Positions 17,291 through 27,867 are shown, counted from the stretch's first letter. The stretch is 53,066 nt of DNA from Hungatella sp. (GCA_022792815.1 JAAWBS010000030.1:1-53066); one strand, 5' to 3'. Program-made: numbers and translations. Notes: a model not told the origin generated them from the letters alone.

Positions 17291-18390
17291 CTGTCTCTCT
17301 CCGCCAGAAAAGACCGATAGAGCTGTTTGAGCCTGTCCGCGCCGGACCCGATCTCGTAACCTGCCCTCTCAATCGTTTCTTTGATTTCTGTTTTCGTACG
17401 GTTTCGGTCGGGCAATGACAGGTGTCGGACTGTCTCAGCCCACATCCGGGGAGACTCCTCAATGGATCGTGTGGTAACCAGCTCCGTGAGCCTGCATTCC
17501 TCTGTTATGGTATCAGAAATGATACATGGCAGACCGGAGGCCTGCCATTCGATTACAACCACAGGCAATCCCTCATAACGGCTGGGAAGCAGCATAAGAT
17601 CCATAGCAGACAGGATCTCCCCCACATGATCTGTGGTTCCCATAAAATGGACCTGCCCACGAATCCCCGATTTCTCTGCTTTTTCTTTTATGTTTTTAAA
17701 ATTCTCTCCTGTTCCGATCAGCACCAGATGAGCATCCGAAACAGTTCTGGTCAGTTCCTGAAAGATCTGTATCAGGTACTCATGATTTTTTTGATAATTA
17801 AAGCAGCCCACATGGCCGATCACCAGACTGTCTGACGGCACTTCCAGCCTCTTCCTCCAGACCGTCCTGTACTCTTCCCTGTATTCGTACTTTGTCAGGT
17901 CTCTCCCATTGGGGAGAACGATAAATTTCCTATGTTTAAACAGCCATTTCCCCGCATCCTGACCACAGGCAAAGGCATAATCAAAGGAGTGATAAAAGAT
18001 CGGCCGCAGCAATCGATCCAATCGCTTATTTTCACATGAAGTATTATGGCTATGAGCGATTCTGACCCTGCAGCCGGAAAGCCATGCAGTCAAAAGTTCT
18101 ATGGACATCATGGCGCTGCTGCCGTGGACGTGCACAATATCAAAACGGCCGGCTTTCAGATACCGGTACAGTTCCAGGATATACCGCTTTGTATTCTGCT
18201 TCCGATAAGGAATCACAGCTGCCAGACAGCCTGCTCTTCGAATCTGTTCCAGGATTTTTTCTTCCGGGTCGTTTGGAGCCAATATCGTGATCTCCAGATC
18301 TGTCCGGTCCATAGCCTGGGCATATGCCAGGATACAGCTGAAAATCCCGTCGGCAAATACGCCGCCTGTGGGGATATGCAGCAGTTTCAT
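17287..18390 (-). CDS. GT4-family glycosyltransferase (EpsF-like)
   Basis: A 367-residue retaining glycosyltransferase with GT-B fold. The N-terminal half has LHIPTGGVFADGIFSCIL and DIVHVHGSSAMMSIEL; the C-terminal half has VIGHVGCFNYQKNHEYLI, LVLIGTGENFKNI, VHFMGTTDHVGEIL and the donor-site LLPSRYEGLPVVVIEWQASG. It is most like EpsF-type enzymes of exopolysaccharide loci. Both ends overlap neighbours by four bases (ATGA), which indicates strict translational coupling with the Alg13-like gene before and the branching-type gene after it. Confidence 0.9.
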   Translation of the reverse strand: MKLLHIPTGGVFADGIFSCILAYAQAMDRTDLEITILAPNDPEEKILEQIRRAGCLAAVIPYRKQNTKRYILELYRYLKAGRFDIVHVHGSSAMMSIELLTAWLSGCRVRIAHSHNTSCENKRLDRLLRPIFYHSFDYAFACGQDAGKWLFKHRKFIVLPNGRDLTKYEYREEYRTVWRKRLEVPSDSLVIGHVGCFNYQKNHEYLIQIFQELTRTVSDAHLVLIGTGENFKNIKEKAEKSGIRGQVHFMGTTDHVGEILSAMDLMLLPSRYEGLPVVVIEWQASGLPCIISDTITEECRLTELVTTRSIEESPRMWAETVRHLSLPDRNRTKTEIKETIERAGYEIGSGADRLKQLYRSFLAERDR

Positions 18391-18896
18391 CGCCTCTCCC
18401 CTCCTAACAGCTGCCTGACCATCTCGCCAAGTTCTCTGTTAAACTCCCGGTTATTGCTGTTCATCTCTCCGCTCATCCTGCGGGTGATATCTTCATAATG
18501 TTCGATCACCTGCCCCAGGTCATCGATGTCAATCACAGGTATGACAGTCCCCATTCTCTCGGCAACCTTTTGTACAAATTCTACCTGATGATCGTTGACA
18601 TGTTCATGAAATCCTGCCTGTCTCGGAACTACGATGGGAATCTTTCCCATCTGCAGCGGCATAAGAAAGCTGGCGGGGCCGCCGTGGGTGATCACGATGC
18701 GGGCATCCGCAGTGTAGCTGTGCATCTTCTCATAGGAGATGAGCCGTTCCCAGGTGCAGTACTTTGGCTCATAGGTGCCAAAACCGATCTGCATCACCAC
18801 ATCTTCCCCGATTTTTCCTCTTTCTTTCCTATGGTCCATATATCTCACAAGCCGGTCAAAGGGCTGTTCATGGGTTCCTACTGTCACGAATATCAT
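18387..18896 (-). CDS. Alg13/PssE/EpsE-like glycosyltransferase catalytic subunit
   Basis: A 169-residue protein matching the C-terminal half of MurG-type (GT28) enzymes: MIFVTVGTHEQPFDRLV at the start and VITHGGPASFLMPLQMGKIP with PIVVPRQAGFHEHVNDHQ, the nucleotide-sugar binding part. In this family it works only with the membrane-bound partner encoded just upstream (Alg14/PssD-like). Together they usually add the second sugar to the undecaprenyl-diphosphate-linked first sugar. GGAG lies nine bases before the ATG. Confidence 0.9.
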   Translation of the reverse strand: MIFVTVGTHEQPFDRLVRYMDHRKERGKIGEDVVMQIGFGTYEPKYCTWERLISYEKMHSYTADARIVITHGGPASFLMPLQMGKIPIVVPRQAGFHEHVNDHQVEFVQKVAERMGTVIPVIDIDDLGQVIEHYEDITRRMSGEMNSNNREFNRELGEMVRQLLGGERR

Positions 18897-18914
18897 GTTG
18901 ATCTTCTCCGGTAT

Positions 18915-19391
18915 CTAAAAAATATTGCCTAAATTGACGGCGTTTCTATAGACCTGTTTCTGCTCTTCCCACTGCACAACAAATCGGTCCGCTATGGGAT
19001 AAACCAATTTCCCCGTCACAGTCCCCTTGTCAATCCGGTCAAATACTTCGATATAGATCACCTTGGCTCCGAAACATTTCCCCAGATAAAAAAAGGGTAC
19101 CGCCACTGCCGCACCGGAGGAAATGATCAGATCCGGGCGTTCCTTTCTCAGCACCCTCCAGGCCACCTTGGTGTTGATGAACAGAGCCTTGAGGCTGCGG
19201 TTGGTGGGAAAAAAGCAGGGGTATATAGTCTCCCCTTTCAGCAGACTTCTGGCATCCTCTTTGTCAAATGTGACCCAAAACCGTTCCTTGTCCTGCCAAA
19301 ATGGTTTCAGCATATACAGATGCATCAGATGACCTCCGGAGGAGCCCACCAGACAGATCTTTAATGTTTGGTTTTTCTTTTTTCTTCCCAT
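18915..19391 (-). CDS. Alg14/PssD/EpsF-like glycosyltransferase membrane-anchoring subunit
   Basis: A 158-residue partner of the Alg13-like protein. It has the signature KICLVGSSGGHLMHLYML, the lipid-acceptor side RPDLIISSGAAVAVPFFYLG and GAKVIYIEVFDR. Members recruit the catalytic subunit to the membrane and bind the lipid-linked acceptor. The order Alg14-like then Alg13-like is the usual one. It follows the recombinase-like gene by 22 bases and is the first clear glycosylation gene of the operon. Confidence 0.9.
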   Translation of the reverse strand: MGRKKKNQTLKICLVGSSGGHLMHLYMLKPFWQDKERFWVTFDKEDARSLLKGETIYPCFFPTNRSLKALFINTKVAWRVLRKERPDLIISSGAAVAVPFFYLGKCFGAKVIYIEVFDRIDKGTVTGKLVYPIADRFVVQWEEQKQVYRNAVNLGNIF

Positions 19392-19413
19392 CCTTGTCCC
19401 GCCTTTCCCTTCT

Positions 19414-20343
19414 TCATCCGCACTGTTCCATCATCAGTTCTCTGGCATACCGCTCCATGCTGTTTTTCAAATCTTTCGGCGTGACAAGGCTCTCGATTCC
19501 CGCCATCTTCCGGTATTTCTCCACCACATTGATCACCATCTTCATGGACAGCGGCTTTCCCAACTTGGACAGAAACAGGCGGTTGTGGTATTCATTCTCC
19601 TTCTCAAAGTAATCCCTCACGTCCAGCCACTGCTCCATATGGTTCCTCACAGTTCTTGAAAACAGAGAGACCGGGACTTTTCTCCCCCTCTTTCCCCACA
19701 GGACAAGAACCCCTGCCTTTCTGTCATAGTCTGATACCTCAAGGCGCAGGAGCACACTGACCTCGATCCCATGGTAAAAAAGCAGCTCCAGCATCACCAG
19801 GTCCCGAAGACAGACTCTCTTTCGAAAATCGCTGTCAAGCTCCTCGTATTCCCGTATCAGAGTCTGAAAAAGGGCATCCACCTCATCCTTTGACATGGAG
19901 CCCCGGCCTCGGTCTTCCTTTTGTTTTCCGGCTGCCGCAGCCGTCAGCCTCAGAGAACGACACGGGGGAATCTCTCCCGTTTTCGCAAGATAGGACAGAT
20001 AATAACCAAACACCTTATATTTTCTTGTAATCGTAGAAAAACGCAGTCCTCGGTCTTTCGAGAGATACGTCAGATACCGTTCCATGCTGGCTTCCCAGCC
20101 TCTGCCCTCTCCCGTCGACGGCTCCGTCTCTTCGTTCTCCTCCAGCCACAGATAGAAATGCTCCAGGTCCTGCCTGTAGGCCCTCTCCGTCCTCTCATCC
20201 AGCCCTCTTCCTGTGACCTGGGCACAGATGAAGTCCTCAATCTGATCTCTGCCTCTTATTCGGAAGCTTCTGACTGACCTTGCCTCCTTATCCACTTCTG
20301 CGTCCCACCCTTCCTTCCCTTGTCTCCAAGTCCTGCCTGTCAC
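19414..20343 (-). CDS. Tyrosine-recombinase-like protein lacking the usual catalytic residues
   Basis: A 309-residue protein with the two-domain layout of XerC/D-like recombinases: a SAM-like DNA-binding domain (about 35-125) and a catalytic-type domain (about 150-309). Where active enzymes have GLRxSEL, this has GIEVSVLLRL with Glu194 at the first Arg position. Where they have HxLRH, it has TPKDLKNSM (Lys290, Lys293). It ends 16 residues later, before the stretch that would hold the second His and the nucleophilic Tyr. Only the beta-hairpin Lys (GKRGRKVPV) remains. Strand transfer therefore seems impossible; a DNA-binding or regulatory role is inferred. The GTG start overlaps the upstream stop (GTGA). 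Confidence 0.82.
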   Translation of the reverse strand: MTGRTWRQGKEGWDAEVDKEARSVRSFRIRGRDQIEDFICAQVTGRGLDERTERAYRQDLEHFYLWLEENEETEPSTGEGRGWEASMERYLTYLSKDRGLRFSTITRKYKVFGYYLSYLAKTGEIPPCRSLRLTAAAAGKQKEDRGRGSMSKDEVDALFQTLIREYEELDSDFRKRVCLRDLVMLELLFYHGIEVSVLLRLEVSDYDRKAGVLVLWGKRGRKVPVSLFSRTVRNHMEQWLDVRDYFEKENEYHNRLFLSKLGKPLSMKMVINVVEKYRKMAGIESLVTPKDLKNSMERYARELMMEQCG

Positions 20344-20495
20344 TGTCCCGATACGGTGGTCTTCGGCTGCGTGTACAGATGCTTTGTGGCCTCCTGGGCC
20401 GCCATCATCCCCTTTGCGATCAACAGCATGACGTCTTTGTTGGATTGGGAAAGTTCCGAAAAAAGAGCCTGCATATCGCGTTTTCTGTCTGACAT
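20340..20495 (-). CDS. 51-residue leader protein of the polysaccharide operon, function unknown
   Basis: A 51-codon frame starting MSDRKRDMQALFSELSQSNK with a consensus AGGAGG eight bases before the ATG. It is predicted to be one long amphipathic helix (charged N-terminus, then DVMLLIAKGMMAAQEATKHL) and has no signal peptide. Its TGA overlaps the GTG of the recombinase-like gene by four bases, so the two are translated together, as expected for functional partners. It is the first gene after the operon promoter. I do not recognise the family; a helical partner or regulator of the recombinase-like protein is a guess. Confidence 0.75.
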   Translation of the reverse strand: MSDRKRDMQALFSELSQSNKDVMLLIAKGMMAAQEATKHLYTQPKTTVSGQ

Positions 20496-20549
20496 GGCTG
20501 TTACCTCCTAATATTTTTTGTTATTATCCTTTATTGATTTTATTATTTT

Positions 20550-20578
20550 AATATAAATCAATTATTGATTTCTGTCAA
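20550..20578 (-). promoter_or_regulatory. Promoter of the polysaccharide operon
   Basis: Minus strand: perfect -35 TTGACA (20573-20578), 17-base spacer, -10 TATATT (20550-20555). This near-consensus promoter would be strong if unregulated; the spacer is almost wholly a palindrome, so it is probably repressed. Confidence 0.8.
20555..20571. promoter_or_regulatory. Palindromic operator filling the spacer of the polysaccharide promoter
   Basis: AAATCAAT-T-ATTGATTT, a perfect 17-base palindrome lying between -35 and -10. The half-site recurs as TTATTGATTT at 20531-20540, downstream of the -10, and more loosely as GTCAATCA at 20574-20581. The divergent XRE protein is the likely ligand. Confidence 0.65.
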
Positions 20579-20597
20579 TCAGTTTCATCTATTTTCC

Positions 20598-20626
20598 TTG
20601 ACTTTCCTATCATTGGTTGATATCAT
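20598..20626 (+). promoter_or_regulatory. Promoter of the XRE regulator
   Basis: -35 TTGACT (20598-20603), 17-base spacer, -10 TATCAT (20621-20626). The predicted leader is only about 13 bases. Confidence 0.65.
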
Positions 20627-20645
20627 GACTTTGGAGGTAATATGG

Positions 20646-20981
20646 ATGAATGCTCGTATTCGTGAATTGAGAAAGACACTGGACCTCAGCCAGAAAGAAT
20701 TTGCAGATAAGATCGGACTAAAGCAGAACGCCATCAGTTATATGGAAAAAAAAGACGCCACCGTGACAGAGCAGAACATCAAGGCCATCTGCTCCCAGTT
20801 CTGCGTCAGTGAGGACTGGCTGCGCACGGGTAAGGGGAATATGTTTATAGAAAGTGACAGAAAACAGAAAGAATTTTTCGCTATTTTTGATGAATTATCT
20901 CCGATTCTTCAGGACTATCTGATCCACACAGCCAGAGATCTCCTGGATGCGCAGGCTAAGATGAAGCCTCATGGATCTTAA
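20646..20981 (+). CDS. XRE-family helix-turn-helix regulator
   Basis: A 111-residue DNA-binding protein. Residues 1-60 form a lambda-Cro/XRE helix-turn-helix (IRELRKTLDLSQKEFADKIG, then QNAISYMEKKDATVTEQNI and FCVSEDWLRTGKG). The rest is a helical tail (FFAIFDELSPILQDYLIHTA), probably for dimerisation. The start at 20646 follows GGAGG by eight bases; the frame extends further up without a ribosome site. It is divergent from the polysaccharide operon with 150 bases between, and is the natural candidate to bind the palindrome there and switch that operon. Confidence 0.88.
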   Translation: MNARIRELRKTLDLSQKEFADKIGLKQNAISYMEKKDATVTEQNIKAICSQFCVSEDWLRTGKGNMFIESDRKQKEFFAIFDELSPILQDYLIHTARDLLDAQAKMKPHGS

Positions 20982-21040
20982 AATGCCGTCGCGGCCATCG
21001 GGCCAAATTGATACAGAGGGGTTTTTACCTGTGTTATGAT

Positions 21041-21083
21041 AAAGAGGCTGCCACAAAATTTACCATTTTGCGGCAGCCTCTTT
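21041..21083. terminator. Two-way terminator between XRE and beta-galactosidase genes
   Basis: Long stem AAAGAGGCTGCC / GGCAGCCTCTTT with an inner CAAAAT/ATTTTG stem, flanked by TTT on each strand. It serves both convergent genes. Confidence 0.8.
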
Positions 21084-21091
21084 ATTGCCTG

Positions 21092-24376
<3,285 letters not shown>

Positions 24377-24432
24377 TCATGTTCTAAAGCCTCCGGATAA
24401 ACACCCGGATCCCAGAGGCTGAACTTACAGTT

Positions 24433-24470
24433 ATTATAAAAAAAATCCGGCCAAAAGTATAGATACTTTT
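24433..24470 (-). promoter_or_regulatory. lacZ promoter region with perfect palindrome
   Basis: Minus strand -10 TATAAT (24433-24438). Just upstream, where a -35 would be, lies the perfect palindrome AAAAGTAT-AG-ATACTTTT (24453-24470), a likely operator or activator site. No good -35 hexamer is seen. Confidence 0.5.
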
Positions 24471-24591
24471 CAACGCATCTGTAAATGAAATGTCCTCTGC
24501 GGTCATTTGGACAGGGTAAACAGGCGGCAGCCTCGCTGCAGGTTAGAAATTATGGTATACTTACCTCAGCAAACAGAAAGGCAGGTGAAAC

Positions 24592-24669
24592 ATGAACAGA
24601 AAAGGCACCATGTCACTGATTGACGGAACGAAAAAGATCAGAGAAGACGACAACAGCGATCATCAATAA
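24592..24669 (+). CDS. Possible 25-residue micro-protein
   Basis: A 26-codon frame (starts MNRKGTMSLIDGTKK, acidic tail) preceded by AGGTG six bases ahead and by an extended -10 TGGTATACT at about 24553-24561, and followed within 25 bases by a strong terminator. This looks like a complete small transcription unit. It may instead be the remnant of a lost gene; no homology is recognised. Confidence 0.3.
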   Translation: MNRKGTMSLIDGTKKIREDDNSDHQ

Positions 24670-24692
24670 TAACCCGTGCTCCACCGCCGCCC

Positions 24693-24740
24693 AAAACCGC
24701 CCTGCCGAAGGAGTGCACTCCTTCCGGACAGGGCGGTTTT
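24693..24740. terminator. Strong two-way terminator upstream of the DUF2264 stop
   Basis: Stem AAAACCGCCCTG / CAGGGCGGTTTT with a further inner GGAGTGCACTCC palindrome and five T's on the plus strand. It lies five bases beyond the end of the DUF2264 gene, closing that minus-strand operon. Confidence 0.85.
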
Positions 24741-24744
24741 TCGC

Positions 24745-26451
24745 CTATTTCACATATGTCTTAATCACGGTCTCAAGACGGGTCTTCTTCCCCTTCCGGA
24801 TCCGGTAACCCACTGCCGGGATGGTCCCGTTAGGATACAGCACATTGGTGTTGGGGTCCGCCTCGATGATCACTCCCTCGGCCTCCGGGCCGTCTCCATG
24901 TACCTGACAGCCCATGGCCTCATACTTCACCTCGGCTGTGCTTCCTTCTGCTCTCTGGACATATCCCTCGGTAAATTTCTCCACGGAGAACCCGCAGTCA
25001 TAGGCCCTGCAGTCATAGCTGCTCTCGATCTCATGGATCCTCCGGTGACCGTCCTCCTCGGGGATCACGGTTGAGGTCACCAGAATCCCGGGAAACGGCT
25101 GCCAGGTGCTTACCACCCTGTCCTCCTTCACCTCACAGGAAAGGCTGACCTTCCTGGTAAACACATAATCGTCCCCGTCGATGACAAACGCCAGGGCAGA
25201 GTCCGGCGCGTTCTCATGGAGAACGATCTGACTTCTGGCCACAGAGAATCCGAACCGGGTAGAGTAGGCAAATTTGGAGTATTTCTCCGGCACATGGCCG
25301 TGGCCGTACTTCTCACAGACCCCGGCCGGATAGGCGGTGACACCTTTTTTATGTCGGGCCACGATCATGTCCGCCTGCTTCAGGCACTTCACCGCCTCCA
25401 ACCCGGGAAGGGACGCCGCGGGGACAGACCAGAACTCATGGTCATCCGGCAGAGCCAGACACAGCAGGCTCTTCATCCCCCAGTAGGGGGAGCCGGGGGC
25501 ATTGTACCGCTCGGCCATGATCAGGTTGGGATAGGCGTAGCCGATGGTCAGCACCCCGTCCCGATCAAAGATCTTCTGATCCTCCCACCAGTTTAAGTGG
25601 CGGGCCAGAATCCCTTTGACCACGTCCGTCGGGATGTCGTCAAGCCCTGCGAACACATAGGCGGACCAGAAGGCCGCCTCACCGAACCGGTAGGCCAGAC
25701 TCCTGCCGTAGGGAAGAGCCGATCCGTTGTCGTCAAACCAGTAGATAAAATCCCTGGCAAACACCTTTGCCCGCTCTGTAAACCGGCTGCAGCGCTCCGG
25801 CTCCTGATCCCCCATGGCCTTGGCATATAAGAGCCCGTAATAGTGCATGGCAAAGGAGATATAATAGTCCTTCTGGGCGGAGCCGCCGTCCCGATACCAT
25901 CCGTCTCCCAGATAGTAGGACTCCACCTTGGAAAGACCGGCCTCCAGCTTCACCTGATCATATGGACAGCCCTGTTTTCGCAAAGCTGCATTTACCAGAA
26001 TCATAAAAAACTGCCAGTTACAGTCCGGGATTATGTGCTCATTGATCCCGTACAGCCATCCGGCCAGATGTTCCTTCGCTTTCTGGCTCAAAGGCTCCCA
26101 CACCTTCTCCGGCGCAAAGAGGATGCCGCCTGCGATGGCTGCCATCTCCACGAACCTCTGGTCATAGTCCGTAAAACCGCCCCAATACTCCCCGTGTTCC
26201 GGGTCCGTCCCGTTGGTCAGCCCCCGGACATACAAATCCTCAAATTCTTTGTCCTCGCCGCCTCCCGCCCAGAAGGGAACCAGCGCCCACAGAGGTCTGG
26301 AGAAGGCCTCCATCTCGATGCTGACCTGGGGATAGGTCACCCCGCTGTCCCCCAGGTGAAGCCTGGCGCCTCCCTCACTGTACAGAGGCTTTAAGGGGTC
26401 CAGGACCTTGTGCATCCAGTCCCGGAAATCCTGTTTCGTCTCTAATCTCAT
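24745..26451 (-). CDS. DUF2264 family protein, predicted cytoplasmic glycan-degradation enzyme
   Basis: A 568-residue protein with the DUF2264 N-terminal helical region: FRDWMHKVLDPLKPLYSEGG, SIEMEAFSRPLWALVPFW, GEYWGGFTDYDQRFVEMAAI and NWQFFMILVNAALRKQG, a predicted (alpha/alpha)-barrel. Members occur in clusters for uronic-acid-containing polysaccharides, but the reaction is not well defined. No signal peptide, so it would act on imported oligosaccharides. The start at 26451 follows GGAGG by nine bases; the upstream extension is the out-of-frame repeat region. It is the last gene of the operon that begins with the binding protein at 31286. Confidence 0.85.
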   Translation of the reverse strand: MRLETKQDFRDWMHKVLDPLKPLYSEGGARLHLGDSGVTYPQVSIEMEAFSRPLWALVPFWAGGGEDKEFEDLYVRGLTNGTDPEHGEYWGGFTDYDQRFVEMAAIAGGILFAPEKVWEPLSQKAKEHLAGWLYGINEHIIPDCNWQFFMILVNAALRKQGCPYDQVKLEAGLSKVESYYLGDGWYRDGGSAQKDYYISFAMHYYGLLYAKAMGDQEPERCSRFTERAKVFARDFIYWFDDNGSALPYGRSLAYRFGEAAFWSAYVFAGLDDIPTDVVKGILARHLNWWEDQKIFDRDGVLTIGYAYPNLIMAERYNAPGSPYWGMKSLLCLALPDDHEFWSVPAASLPGLEAVKCLKQADMIVARHKKGVTAYPAGVCEKYGHGHVPEKYSKFAYSTRFGFSVARSQIVLHENAPDSALAFVIDGDDYVFTRKVSLSCEVKEDRVVSTWQPFPGILVTSTVIPEEDGHRRIHEIESSYDCRAYDCGFSVEKFTEGYVQRAEGSTAEVKYEAMGCQVHGDGPEAEGVIIEADPNTNVLYPNGTIPAVGYRIRKGKKTRLETVIKTYVK

Positions 26452-26464
26452 ACCTGATCTCCTC

Positions 26465-26539
26465 CTAATAAGGTATCGGCACGCGACGCCCTGCGTCACC
26501 TGCCACTTCGTCGGAAGGCATCCTAAAAATGCTGCGCAT
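26465..26539 (-). CDS. 24-codon repeat-borne micro-ORF, second copy
   Basis: ATG at 26539 to TAG at 26465, beginning MRSIFRMPSDEVAGD and rich in Arg/Pro at the end, with AGGAGGAAGG five bases ahead. It is identical to the first copy except for one extra C-terminal Tyr. Its frame fits the repeat unit exactly. Whether it is translated to a useful product or only couples translation between GH88 and DUF2264 is unknown. Confidence 0.4.
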   Translation of the reverse strand: MRSIFRMPSDEVAGDAGRRVPIPY

Positions 26540-26640
26540 TTGCCTTCCTCCTCTTAAGGTATCGGCACGCGACGCCCTGCGTCACCTGCCACTTCGTCGG
26601 AAGGCATCCTAAAAATGCTGCGCATTTGCCTTCCTCCTCT
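26469..26640. repeat. Two identical 86-bp tandem repeats in the GH88-DUF2264 gap
   Basis: Copies at 26469-26554 and 26555-26640 show no difference by eye. Each holds an AGGAGGAAGG ribosome-site-like stretch, a 23-24 codon frame on the minus strand, a GACGC-cct-GCGTC hairpin and a GGAAGGC/GCCTTCC inverted repeat. The look is that of a dispersed intergenic repeat family that has duplicated in place. Confidence 0.9.
26554..26625 (-). CDS. 23-codon repeat-borne micro-ORF, first copy
   Basis: ATG at 26625 to TAA at 26554, with AGGAGGAAGG five bases ahead, starting 14 bases after the GH88 stop codon. The product begins MRSIFRMPSDEVAGD. It lies wholly in one 86-bp unit; the stop is completed by the first base of the next unit, which immediately supplies the next ribosome site. 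No function is known to me. Confidence 0.4.
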   Translation of the reverse strand: MRSIFRMPSDEVAGDAGRRVPIP

Positions 26641-27842
26641 TACCAGTATGGATTCCATTGGATAGCCAGCCTGGTCAGGGCCTCCATATAGAAGTAATCC
26701 CCCCAGATGTTGCACTCATCCACACCCTCCGGGGTACAGGTGTTATAGGGCGACTTCTTGGAATAGGTGCTGTGAAGCACCAGGCCGTTGGACTCCCTCA
26801 CAGACTTTACCGCGTAGCCGTCAACCAGGGATTTCATGATCTTCTTCGCGATGGCCCGGTATCTCTCCCCGTCCTCAGGCTCTAAATATCCTGCCATCTC
26901 CAGCATGCCGCAGGCGGCGATGGAGGCGGAGGAGGAGTCCCTGGGCTCATCCGATCCTTCCGAAAATTCCAGATCCCAGTAGGGCACCAGGTCCGAGGGC
27001 AGATGCTCCAGGAAATACCCGGTCACATGCTTAAAGTCTTCGATATACTCTTTTCTTCCCGTATACCGGTAGGCCAGCGCCGTCCCGTACACACCCCAGG
27101 CCTGACCTCTGGCCCAGGCGGAGCCGTCCCGGTATCCCTGACAGGTAGCCCCGTGGTCCGGCGCCCCTGTGTCCATGTTCATGAAAAAGGTGTGCCAGGT
27201 GGAGTAATCTTCCCTGATCACGTTGGCGATGGCCGTGTGGATGTGCCGTTCTGCGATGTCCCGGTACTTTCCATCCTTCGTCTCCTCGCCGGCCCAGTAG
27301 AGCAGCGGAAGATTCAGCAGACAGTCGATGATAAACCGATAATTCTCCGGCTGGTCCATGGGCCCCCAGGCCTGGATGAACTCTCCCACCGGGTGAAACC
27401 GGGTGATCAGCTGGTCGGCCGCCTTGATGGCCGCCTCCCGCCCCCTCTCACTTCCGATCAGCTTGTAGCCCGCCACACAGGAAGGGGAGTAGAGAAATCC
27501 CATGTCGTGATGGTCCACCTCCCTTTTGTGATCGATTCGTTCCAGGAAGCTCTCGATCTGGATCTCCCCGGCACGTCTCAGGGCATCCGCCAGTTCTTTT
27601 TGGCCCTGTCTCTCGGCCCACTCCCAGGCCAGCCAGATCTGGCCGGTCCAAAAGCCGGTGGTCCAGTTTACATTCTCCGTAGGCTGATAAAATCCGTTTT
27701 CGCTGAATGCCCGTTTAAAGGAGTGGGTAAACGTCCCCAGATTCTCCCCCACCTGCCTCAGAGAAAACTCCAAGGCCCGATGGATTTCCTCCATTTTGAT
27801 CTCCGGCTTTTCCTCCAGAAGATTCCATATTTCTCTGCCCAT
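26640..27842 (-). CDS. GH88 unsaturated glucuronyl hydrolase
   Basis: A 400-residue cytoplasmic (alpha/alpha)6-barrel enzyme that removes the 4,5-unsaturated uronic acid left at the non-reducing end by polysaccharide lyases. Typical segments are NWTTGFWTGQIWLAWEWA, the catalytic Asp region EVDHHDMGFLYSPS, and GYRDGSAWARGQAWGVYGTA with the second key Asp. The start at 27842 follows GGAGG by seven bases; an in-frame ATG eight codons earlier lacks spacing. It directly follows the permease genes, and a heparinase-like lyase lies 8 kb away, so the pathway is coherent: lyase, import, GH88. GH105 is a close alternative. Confidence 0.88.
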   Translation of the reverse strand: MGREIWNLLEEKPEIKMEEIHRALEFSLRQVGENLGTFTHSFKRAFSENGFYQPTENVNWTTGFWTGQIWLAWEWAERQGQKELADALRRAGEIQIESFLERIDHKREVDHHDMGFLYSPSCVAGYKLIGSERGREAAIKAADQLITRFHPVGEFIQAWGPMDQPENYRFIIDCLLNLPLLYWAGEETKDGKYRDIAERHIHTAIANVIREDYSTWHTFFMNMDTGAPDHGATCQGYRDGSAWARGQAWGVYGTALAYRYTGRKEYIEDFKHVTGYFLEHLPSDLVPYWDLEFSEGSDEPRDSSSASIAACGMLEMAGYLEPEDGERYRAIAKKIMKSLVDGYAVKSVRESNGLVLHSTYSKKSPYNTCTPEGVDECNIWGDYFYMEALTRLAIQWNPYW

Positions 27843-27867
27843 ATTCGTACCTCCTATTTTTGCCATC

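Noticed and set aside
19414..20343. Active phase-variation invertase for the polysaccharide promoter
   Set aside because: Catalytic residues are missing and no inverted repeats flank the promoter as a flippable segment; only the short operator palindrome is present.
26465..26640. CRISPR array
   Set aside because: Only two units, directly abutting with no spacer and with a reading frame; unlike CRISPR repeats.
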